Shown piece after piece: positions 1 to 6,876 of a stretch of DNA of 64,000 bases (its first letter is position 1; every line of letters begins with the position of its first letter). Under the pieces are notes generated by a model. That model was given only the letters and a program-made list of their open reading frames with translations. It ran no database searches and was not told the origin of the DNA. This DNA comes from an uncultured Granulosicoccaceae bacterium. Its GTDB lineage: Bacteria; Pseudomonadota; Gammaproteobacteria; Granulosicoccales; Granulosicoccaceae. The stretch lies in assembly GCA_937922015.1 (NCBI GenBank), contig CAKZVB010000113.1, positions 1-64,000 on the forward strand. The letters run 5' to 3'. The position numbers and the translations under genes were made by a program.

Positions 1-134
1 ATATAAATCCTTTTCCCCGCTCTGTGATTGCGCAAAAGGATCGCTTAACGGTTTTTACGTTGGGTGTCTGTATAAGTGTTTGCTAATATGGCTCATCTGA
101 ATTAGTTGGTTGTAAATTACAGCAGGAGCTGGGT

Positions 135-806
135 GTGAAAAAAATCGGCATGATCGGTGGCCTTGCCTGGCCGTCTACCGCAGACTACTACCGGATGATC
201 TCGGAGAAATCGAATCTGCACTTTAAAGGTGTTTCGGTACCCGCGCCGACCCCGCCAATGGTTATTGAATCGCTTAATATCAATGAAACCCGATCGGCAC
301 GAGGTATTGATGGTGATGAAGCATCGTGGGATAAGTATGATCACATTTTTAGAGAGGCGTTTAAAAGATTGCAGAACGCCGGTGCAGACTTTGGCCTTAT
401 CGCAAGTAACACCCCGCACATGCGGTTGCATAGTATAAGGAAGGGTCTGGACCTTCCAATTATTAGTATTCTGGAAACCACTGCAAACGCTGTTGTCTCT
501 ATGGCGGGAGAAAGGGCGCTGATCCTGGGTACGCCTGTTACGATGAGAAGTAGTGTATATCCCCGCGTGATGAGAGATGCCGGTGTCAATGTTATAGAGT
601 CACTAACCGATAATGATATCGATGCCCTTCATCATTTGATTGATGTTGATCTATATCAAGGGAAGGTGGAAGGTGCAGCAGAAGTTATCGTTGAAATCAG
701 CAAAAAGCATATTCAAAATGCATCGCTGGATATTGTTTGCCTGGCATGCACAGAACTGCCATTGGCGTTTCCATCACATAAGGATGATGCATGTTTTGAC
801 TATTAG
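135..806 (+). CDS. Aspartate/glutamate racemase family protein, C-terminus cut by amber stop
   Basis: A cofactor-independent amino-acid racemase of the Asp/Glu racemase superfamily, cytoplasmic. The N-terminus MKKIGMIGGLAWPSTADYY is the family signature. The two catalytic positions are visible: SNTPH near residue 93, where the usual first Cys is Thr, and LACTELPL with Cys205. Some Thr/Cys members are known to act on L-Asp/L-Glu. The start is GTG at 135 with AGGAGC a few bases upstream. Oddity: a TAG at 804-806 ends the frame at 223 residues, yet the same frame continues to a TAA at 879-881 and encodes a typical C-terminal helix (VNTIAAHVNAVLDVAL). The annotated product therefore lacks about 24 residues that relatives keep. 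The substrate is not evident from the neighbours. Confidence 0.85.
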   Translation: MKKIGMIGGLAWPSTADYYRMISEKSNLHFKGVSVPAPTPPMVIESLNINETRSARGIDGDEASWDKYDHIFREAFKRLQNAGADFGLIASNTPHMRLHSIRKGLDLPIISILETTANAVVSMAGERALILGTPVTMRSSVYPRVMRDAGVNVIESLTDNDIDALHHLIDVDLYQGKVEGAAEVIVEISKKHIQNASLDIVCLACTELPLAFPSHKDDACFDY

Positions 807-881
807 GACATCAGATTTGTAAATACGATTGCAGCACATGTGAATGCGGTGTTGGATGTCGCACTAGTGGAAAGCGTTTAA
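804..881 (+). other. In-frame continuation of racemase behind amber codon
   Basis: After the TAG at 804-806 the frame stays open for 24 codons and ends at TAA 879-881. The translated piece (IRFVNTIAAHVNAVLD and on) looks like the last helix of the racemase family. This suggests a recent nonsense mutation, read-through, or a sequencing error. No pyrrolysine genes are visible. Confidence 0.6.
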
Positions 882-932
882 ACCGAGTGCACGGCACTGC
901 TTGTACGTTTTATCTATTAAATAAGGATTGTA

Positions 933-1304
933 ATGAGTTTGGGAAAAGTAGCACCGATTCTCCGGGTATTCGATGAAAGCAACACCAGAGAGTTTTACGT
1001 TGACTTTCTTGGCTTTAATGTTGATTGGGAGCACAGATTTGAAGACGATCTGCCGCTGTATATGCAAGTTTCAAAAGGCGACTGTGTTCTGCATTTATCC
1101 GAGCATCACGGTGACAGTTGCCCCGGCTCAGCTTTGAGAATTGAAGTCGGAGACATTGATAGTTATCAGAAAGAACTGATAGAAAAACGTTATAAAAATG
1201 CCCGTCCCGGTGTGCAGGATCAGCCCTGGGGAAGCAGAGATATGTCAATTAGCGATCCCTTTGGTAATAGACTGGTGTTTACCAATGCCATCAGCGTAGC
1301 GTGA
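933..1304 (+). CDS. Glyoxalase/bleomycin-resistance (VOC) family protein
   Basis: A 123-residue single-domain vicinal-oxygen-chelate protein. It opens with APILRVFDESNTREFYVDFL (first beta-alpha unit), carries a central LHLSEHHGDSCPG segment as in bleomycin-binding-protein-like members, and closes with SDPFGNRLVF, the usual final strand. Family members either bind a metal for isomerase or dioxygenase chemistry or sequester drugs. The metal ligands are not obvious here, so the sequestering type is possible. The ATG at 933 has AAGGA about 7 bases upstream. It follows the racemase by about 50 bp after the latter's extension, but a shared function is not evident. Confidence 0.82.
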   Translation: MSLGKVAPILRVFDESNTREFYVDFLGFNVDWEHRFEDDLPLYMQVSKGDCVLHLSEHHGDSCPGSALRIEVGDIDSYQKELIEKRYKNARPGVQDQPWGSRDMSISDPFGNRLVFTNAISVA

Positions 1305-1575
1305 TAATAAAGTCGGTAGCTTTGCAATAAAGTGGTAACTCTTCCCAGCAGTTCGCGGGGTCTTGACCGTCAGCAGTCGGCCATTTCCGGGCATTCGCCA
1401 GTCATCTATTGCAGTCCAACACTCATGAAATGCGCTCCAATGCGGACGGTGTGAGAAATTGCTGATTAAAGGTATAGTTGGGACTCGTAGTCGCTAGAGC
1501 AGCGCACCGTTATTAAATGAGTTGAGTAGTGCGCCCGACACTTCTATTGCTGCAGCGACAAAGATGTTGTATTTG

Positions 1576-3333
1576 TCAGTGCCCCTTAAACGGGTCAGCC
1601 TTATGCACAACACGACCATCGACTATCGTTAAAATAGAACGTATTTTACGTATGTCATCATCTGATACTTTGAAATAATCCCTATCAAGAACTGTAAGAT
1701 CTGCTTTTTTACCAATCTCTATAGATCCCAGGTCGTTCTCTTCCCTGCTAAACCACGCACTACCCAAAGTGTAGATATGTAAGGCTTCTTCACGGGTGAG
1801 TCTCTGGTCGACGTCCGTATCACCCAAAGGGTCAATCTGTGTACCCGCAACGTTTTTGCCGGTAGTCATGAAGTACATATTTACCCACGGACTTAACGGT
1901 GCCACGCCTTGAGCATTGCTTCCACCTCCAACCGTAATACCGGCGTCTACGAAATCTCGATACCGAGGTAGTGGCTGAGGTTGTGCTGGTGTGAGCAAAT
2001 AGGCAACACTCTGCAAGGCAACACCCACACCCAAATTACTAATCCGATCGAGAATAGCCTGATCACCGTCGAACATATACAAATGCTCTAATGACCAATG
2101 GGATTGTGCCAACACATTAGCATTTCTAGTGCTGGCTACTTTTTCCCATGCTTCCAGAACATCTGTTAGCTCATTTTTGTTTTTCGAAATACCAGGTACA
2201 TTTTGATGAAGACTCCAACCTGCATCGAGTATTTTCTCCAGCGCGGCCACGTAATTGGCTGGCACGAAGTTTCCAGGGCGGCTAACTACTTCTTCTCCAA
2301 AACCGTTCACCCGCAACATTCCGTCACCAAAATCACGCCAGGCAACATTGATGTGTGCATTAAGGTTAGCCAGGTCTTCGTCCGCATCCCGCATATAAAA
2401 GTTGGCACGAATACGCGTTACCAATTGATCGGAACGTGCGAGTTCGACTATCGGATCGTAGCTACGATCAGGAAAGCCTACAAAACTTTTCGTCAAAGGA
2501 CCTGCCGTTACCCCTGCGTGGTCATTGACAGTAGTGAGACCTACACTTGCGGAATGCTCCGATAGCTCACGAGTACCTCGCAACCTGTCTTCATAGGTTT
2601 GTTCGTTTCTCATCGCCTCAAAAACGAGTGTCGAATTCCCAAGCCCCGGAGGTCCGCCAGGCACCACACCGTCTCCATTAACACCTAAATCTTTTCCCTC
2701 AATCCAAGTTTTACCGATTTCATTCGTTATTCCCGAAAAAAATAGAAATGGATGAAGATATATTGGACGGTTAGTTGGAATGCTGTCTAAATCAGCTTTA
2801 GTAATAGGCCCGTCGACAAATTGCCTCATATCCCAACCACCAAGTGCGGTAATGAAATCGTCAGAAGTAGGAACTTGGCCGGTAGGCAAATCACCTAAAT
2901 CTGCAGCTTTCTTTGCCAATATTTTAATTGCATCTGCTTTGGTGAATGCTGTCTCTATTTCGCGTACGTCATGACCCGGCTTTACGCCATCTCGTACCCA
3001 GTGTGCGTGTGAGTCTATAAGACCTGGGACGACTCGCTTCTTCATCAAATCTATAACTTCGGTGCAAGGCCCTGTTTTAACGCCTGAATTGCCAACAGCA
3101 GCAAAGCGACCATTGCGAATCGCTACGCTTGACACGTTTAGGTTTGCCGGGTCACCGGTATATATCTCGCCGTTTGTCAGCAGAAGATCCCAACTGCCCT
3201 CACAGGAATTATTTTCTGCTCCATGACCATCACCCGACCCGGCGTCTGCAGCCAAAATCAACCTCGATGATTGGAATAAACAGAAAAATACGGTAAATGC
3301 GGTAAATGATGTACACCGTTTTACGAATATCAT
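1576..3333 (-). CDS. Secreted amidohydrolase, YtcJ-like (Amidohydro_3)
   Basis: A 585-residue metal-dependent hydrolase with an N-terminal signal peptide (hydrophobic run FTAFTVFFCLFQ, likely cut after LILAA), so probably periplasmic. A small beta-sandwich (LLTNGEIYTGDP) precedes the TIM barrel. Metal-site elements seen: DSHAH at 107-111, a barrel His near 376, and SHWSLEH around 411-417. The C-terminal beta-sandwich returns with GSIEIGKKADLTVLDRDYF. The last conserved motif reads GGGSNAQG, with Asn473 where relatives usually have a catalytic/metal-binding Asp (GxxTDA), so activity may be altered. The reaction is probably hydrolysis of an amide-like bond; the substrate is unknown. TAGGGG lies before the ATG. 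The small secreted protein upstream (3422-3853) may be co-transcribed. Confidence 0.88.
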   Translation of the reverse strand: MIFVKRCTSFTAFTVFFCLFQSSRLILAADAGSGDGHGAENNSCEGSWDLLLTNGEIYTGDPANLNVSSVAIRNGRFAAVGNSGVKTGPCTEVIDLMKKRVVPGLIDSHAHWVRDGVKPGHDVREIETAFTKADAIKILAKKAADLGDLPTGQVPTSDDFITALGGWDMRQFVDGPITKADLDSIPTNRPIYLHPFLFFSGITNEIGKTWIEGKDLGVNGDGVVPGGPPGLGNSTLVFEAMRNEQTYEDRLRGTRELSEHSASVGLTTVNDHAGVTAGPLTKSFVGFPDRSYDPIVELARSDQLVTRIRANFYMRDADEDLANLNAHINVAWRDFGDGMLRVNGFGEEVVSRPGNFVPANYVAALEKILDAGWSLHQNVPGISKNKNELTDVLEAWEKVASTRNANVLAQSHWSLEHLYMFDGDQAILDRISNLGVGVALQSVAYLLTPAQPQPLPRYRDFVDAGITVGGGSNAQGVAPLSPWVNMYFMTTGKNVAGTQIDPLGDTDVDQRLTREEALHIYTLGSAWFSREENDLGSIEIGKKADLTVLDRDYFKVSDDDIRKIRSILTIVDGRVVHKADPFKGH

Positions 3334-3421
3334 ATTGGACCCCTAGAGAGTTACCCGTGATCTCTGCAATAGCAGCATCTGGTTGGGCGGATTTAAGGCA
3401 GCCCACCAGCAGTTTCGAATA

Positions 3422-3853
3422 TCAGCGCTTAACGTCGTTGATAACGCCGTCCATAAATAGAAACCGTTCATCGTCTGACTTATAGCCAATCAAGCCAGTC
3501 GTCGCGACTGTCATGGCATTGAAGTCAAAGATCATTGTGATGAAGTCTGGTCTTTCCGTTTGAATCCAAGACATCAAAAAAATGTTGGGGCTGATTTCTC
3601 GTGATGAATAGGGTATTTCACTATCGGTGTTGCCCTTCCGGCGACCTTCAACCCATTCATACTGGCCAAGCCCATCAGCAAAAGTCACAACCATACGGGC
3701 ATCGGAATTGTTGTAAGTCCAATCGACAGTGGTGCCGTTGAGAATATGGGATCCGGTTCCTTCTTGTGCACTCGTTGTTGTCAATATCGCTTGAAGTAGG
3801 AATACTGCTACAGCTCCCCAGCACCAGCGTAGGCATTTAGTCGAAATTTTCAT
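3422..3853 (-). CDS. Small secreted protein, possible MoaF-like calycin domain
   Basis: A 143-residue protein with a signal peptide: basic start MKISTK, hydrophobic WGAVAVFLLQAILTTT, cleavage near SAQ. The mature part is beta-rich. It contains YEWVEGRRKGNTDSEIPYSS and ISPNIFLMSWIQTE, which recall MoaF/phenolic-acid-decarboxylase-type calycin barrels in which a Tyr/Arg-rich strand precedes a P-x-x-x-x-x-x-W strand. That assignment is by eye and tentative. GAGGAAA precedes the ATG. It lies 88 bp upstream of the secreted amidohydrolase on the same strand and is divergent from the LysR gene at 4044, the usual arrangement of a LysR regulator and its target. It could be an export partner or accessory of the amidohydrolase. 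Confidence 0.65.
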   Translation of the reverse strand: MKISTKCLRWCWGAVAVFLLQAILTTTSAQEGTGSHILNGTTVDWTYNNSDARMVVTFADGLGQYEWVEGRRKGNTDSEIPYSSREISPNIFLMSWIQTERPDFITMIFDFNAMTVATTGLIGYKSDDERFLFMDGVINDVKR

Positions 3854-4043
3854 TTAATAATTTCCTCAATCCGGCTGCTATAAGCTGCCGAGTGTTCGAT
3901 TACACCAGAATGAATGTCGGTGAAAGGCTTGACTTAACCGAACATGAAACACATCCGCTGAAGCCATCAATTGCATTATTCTGAGCCAGGGATTAGCATG
4001 AATCAAATGAAACGAATTCAACGCTGCTGAAGGAAATTCATTT

Positions 4044-4967
4044 ATGGAAGATGTTCCCCTTGCTAATGCAGACCTAAACCTGCTTGTCGTACTTGAAGTG
4101 TTGCTGCAAGAACGAGGCGTTGCCCGCTCGGCACAACGTCTCAACCTCACGCCTTCTGCAGTCAGTCATGCCCTCAATCGCCTTCGTTCAATGTTCGGCA
4201 ATGAACTATTAGTGCGCGATGGCAAGCGCATGATCCCCACATCGCGGGGTTTGGAATTAGCCGAAACGCTGCCAGTAATGTTGCAACATCTGTCAACTTT
4301 GCTTGATGACCCCATGCCTTTCGAGCCAGCTACCTCAACCCGTACTTTCCGTCTGACTGCGCCTGATTTCATCTCACCTCTCATCCCACAGTTGCTTCGG
4401 GACCTTGGCAAGGAGGCCCCGGAGGTTAGTATCGAATTGAGCGCATCCTCTTCAGGGGCTGTGCAGAAGACGATCGACGGCCAATACGACGTGATAATCG
4501 CTCCCGGCGGGACCCAAAAAGACGGTCTACGAGGTCAAACGCTGGGGAAGTGGCCCTGGGTTGTCTACGGTCGAAAAGATCATCCGGCTTTTTCCGATTG
4601 GTCGATGCAAACTTGGGCAGCGTTTCCTCACTTGCAAATTGGCAATTCGACCTCCCTCGGGCAAGGTCCCGTCGACAAGAAAGCCACACAGCTTGGGATC
4701 GATCGTAAAATCGGTGCCGTTGTCCCTCATTCACTTTACGCAGCACCGATACTGACCCAGAGCGACCTGCTTCTCTCCGTACCGGAGATTACATTAAACG
4801 GGTCAGCAGATGCCTACGGCTTGAAACACAGCGAATTACCGTTTGATCTACCGCTGATGGAAGTGTCTCTACTGCGAAGCGCGACAGTAGGCGATCAGCC
4901 CGGAGTAAAGTGGTTTTTCGAACGGGTTGCTGACGCTTGTCGAAAGCTTGGCTGGAAAGAAGACTGA
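4044..4967 (+). CDS. LysR-family transcriptional regulator
   Basis: A 307-residue LysR-type regulator. The N-terminal winged helix-turn-helix is clear: LNLLVVLEVLLQERGVARSA, then LNLTPSAVSHALNRLRSMFG and ELLVRDGKRMIPTSRG, about residues 10-70. An effector-binding domain follows (RTFRLTAPDFISPLIPQLL through SLLRSATVGDQPGVKWFF). The sequence style is closest to the NodD/SyrM/LeuO branch. AGGAA lies about 8 bases before the ATG. It is transcribed away from the small secreted protein and amidohydrolase with 190 bp between them, so those two genes are the most likely targets. The ligand is not known. Confidence 0.9.
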   Translation: MEDVPLANADLNLLVVLEVLLQERGVARSAQRLNLTPSAVSHALNRLRSMFGNELLVRDGKRMIPTSRGLELAETLPVMLQHLSTLLDDPMPFEPATSTRTFRLTAPDFISPLIPQLLRDLGKEAPEVSIELSASSSGAVQKTIDGQYDVIIAPGGTQKDGLRGQTLGKWPWVVYGRKDHPAFSDWSMQTWAAFPHLQIGNSTSLGQGPVDKKATQLGIDRKIGAVVPHSLYAAPILTQSDLLLSVPEITLNGSADAYGLKHSELPFDLPLMEVSLLRSATVGDQPGVKWFFERVADACRKLGWKED

Positions 4968-5407
4968 GGATTCAGCCTTACCAATGATCGCAGCATAATT
5001 TGGTATGCGTACAGCGCTCTTTTTCTATTGACCATTGTCTTAAGGGAATCAAAAAAGCATAGAAAAGGATTTAAAGTGTTTTATTTTTTCTTCATGTCGT
5101 TGGTGCTATTCACCTTGATATCTCGATGGTTAATTCCTTCAGTGAGCGTCCGCTTTTTGTTGATACCATTAGTGATACAACGACAGTGATGAACTCTGGA
5201 ACGACAGCAAAGGGCACATAGCTGACGGTCAATCTGTCATCCATCTCTCTCCTTTAGTCTCTCTGGAGCGAGCACAGAGAACTTCATCCTCCTGGTTTTA
5301 AACCACCGGCACCCGATAAAAAAACCCATTGATCTGAGGTAGAATGCCCTGCCACCTCGGGATACTTGAACAGGTAAGGCGCGATCTATTTTTCAGCGGA
5401 GAGTAAC
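4968..5407 (+). other. Intergenic region, no gene seen
   Basis: 440 bp between the LysR gene and rsgA. I find no convincing coding frame, RNA gene or strong hairpin. The last ~60 bp before rsgA contain a TAGAAT hexamer (about 5340) that could be a -10 element, but no matching -35 is clear. Confidence 0.5.
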
Positions 5408-6454
5408 ATGAAGGATACAGACCATTCCCTGCCAGACCTTGGCTTTTCTGCCCACCTCCTCTCTCAGCTCAGTCTCGATGAGCTTGAATCAATGCGCGCC
5501 GTTAGAGTCACCGAGGTGCAGCGTGACCGGATCACAACACTCAGCGAGCGGGGTCAACTGGAAATTCCACTGACAGCAACATTCCCGGCCGGCGATATTG
5601 CTGTGGGCGACTGGGTGTTAACTGATACAGCGCATCGGCTGGTGCGAATCCTTTCACCAAAGACTTCACTGCACCGTCGTGCCGCCGGTACTGACGCAAG
5701 CGTTCAACTAATCGCCAACAATGTTGATACGCTTTTCATCGTTACCTCATGCAACGATGATTTTAATGAGGCACGCCTTGAGCGTTACCTGGCGCTGGCA
5801 CAGGATTCAGAGATAACACCGGCAATATTGCTCACAAAAGCAGATCTCGCAGACAATGCATCAGAGTTTCAATCCAGGGCAGAGTCTCTAATGGAACATC
5901 TAATGGTCTTATCATTGAATGCAACAAGCCCGAACGTTGCAGCAGAACTGCAGCCATGGTGTGGCCCTGGCCAGACTGTCGCACTGGTTGGATCATCCGG
6001 CGTCGGCAAAACCACTCTGTTAAACGCACTCACCGGTGAATCCCTGAAAACTCAGGGCATCCGTGAGGATGATTCCAAGGGCAGACACACAACAACATTC
6101 CGCGCAATGCGACCGATCGTGAACGGTGGCTGGGTAATTGATACCCCTGGAATGCGCGCTTTAAAACTGATCGACAACGCAGACGGTATCGCCGCTGTTT
6201 TTGAAGAAATAACCGATGCGGCTACCCGTTGTCGCTTCGCAGATTGCACCCACGAGAGCGAGCCCGGCTGCGCGGTTCAGGCAGCCATTGCCAGTGGAGA
6301 CCTCGATGCCGCAAGACTGGCCCGATGGCGTAAGCTATTACGAGAGGAAGCGTATAATACCGAATCGGTTTCACAGGCGCGAAAACGTGAGAAGCAATTT
6401 GGTAAAGGAGTCAGTAAAGCGATGAGTGATAAACAGAAGCTTAAAGGGCGTTGA
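5408..6454 (+). CDS. rsgA: Ribosome small subunit-dependent GTPase RsgA
   Basis: Circularly permuted GTPase that helps mature the 30S subunit. The length (348 residues) matches the family. An OB-fold domain comes first (about 30-90). The G-motifs then appear in permuted order: TKAD (G4, 143-146), GSSGVGKTT (P-loop, 195-203), a GRHTTT switch segment (225-230) and DTPGM (G3, 245-249). The C-terminal zinc knuckle has its four ligands, Cys275, Cys280, His282 and Cys288 (CRFADCTHESEPGC). The C-terminus is basic, as expected for an rRNA binder. GGAGAG precedes the ATG. It stands alone between two gene-poor stretches. Confidence 0.97.
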   Translation: MKDTDHSLPDLGFSAHLLSQLSLDELESMRAVRVTEVQRDRITTLSERGQLEIPLTATFPAGDIAVGDWVLTDTAHRLVRILSPKTSLHRRAAGTDASVQLIANNVDTLFIVTSCNDDFNEARLERYLALAQDSEITPAILLTKADLADNASEFQSRAESLMEHLMVLSLNATSPNVAAELQPWCGPGQTVALVGSSGVGKTTLLNALTGESLKTQGIREDDSKGRHTTTFRAMRPIVNGGWVIDTPGMRALKLIDNADGIAAVFEEITDAATRCRFADCTHESEPGCAVQAAIASGDLDAARLARWRKLLREEAYNTESVSQARKREKQFGKGVSKAMSDKQKLKGR

Positions 6455-6876
6455 TTTTGAGTTCGGCTGATTAATAATTTGATATCGGGTGCCGGCGAAG
6501 AAAATCAGAGGAAAGGACGGTGAATTGTGATTGCAGTGAAAAACGGGCGTTTCTGTGTCCGCTGGCTGAGTGAATAAAATGTTCTTTGAGAATGAAGTCT
6601 ACTATCGCGTCACCTATCCAGATCGGGAGAATTTGTATCCAATCATAGAGTCATTTGTGTATGTCGGTAAAAACCTTTAGGAACTCCGACAGCCAACCCC
6701 GGCATCAAATTCGAAAGGACTATGGACCCTCGACACTCTTGCAGCTAGCAGGGAGAGATACCTGTAACCTGTAGCGGATCGGGTAGCCTTCTGACGACTT
6801 CCGACTGCTATATTCCCCTTCCTGTCATCTACTTTCCCCTGAATGTTATGTTATTCTGTCATGACTGGTAATTGAG
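6455..6876 (+). other. Intergenic region with a possible gene remnant
   Basis: 422 bp between rsgA and the metalloprotease. The only protein-like piece is a 33-codon frame at 6579-6680 (MFFENEVYYRVTYPDRENLY to a Lys-Asn-Leu end), preceded in another frame by about 15 codons ending in VRWLSE. These could be debris of a lost gene. No terminator or RNA gene is evident. Confidence 0.4.
6579..6680 (+). pseudogene. Short protein-like fragment, possible gene remnant
   Basis: The frame begins at ATG 6579, with an in-frame stop just upstream, and ends at TAG 6680. The product (start MFFENEVYYRVTYPDREN, middle PIIESFVYVG) has a plausible amino-acid composition and resembles the end of a larger protein, but I recognise no family and no clear ribosome site. 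It may be chance. Confidence 0.2.

Noticed and set aside
804..806. TAG in the racemase as a pyrrolysine codon
   Set aside because: Racemases are not known to use pyrrolysine, no pyl genes are visible, and the MttB-family gene, the natural place for it, has no internal TAG.
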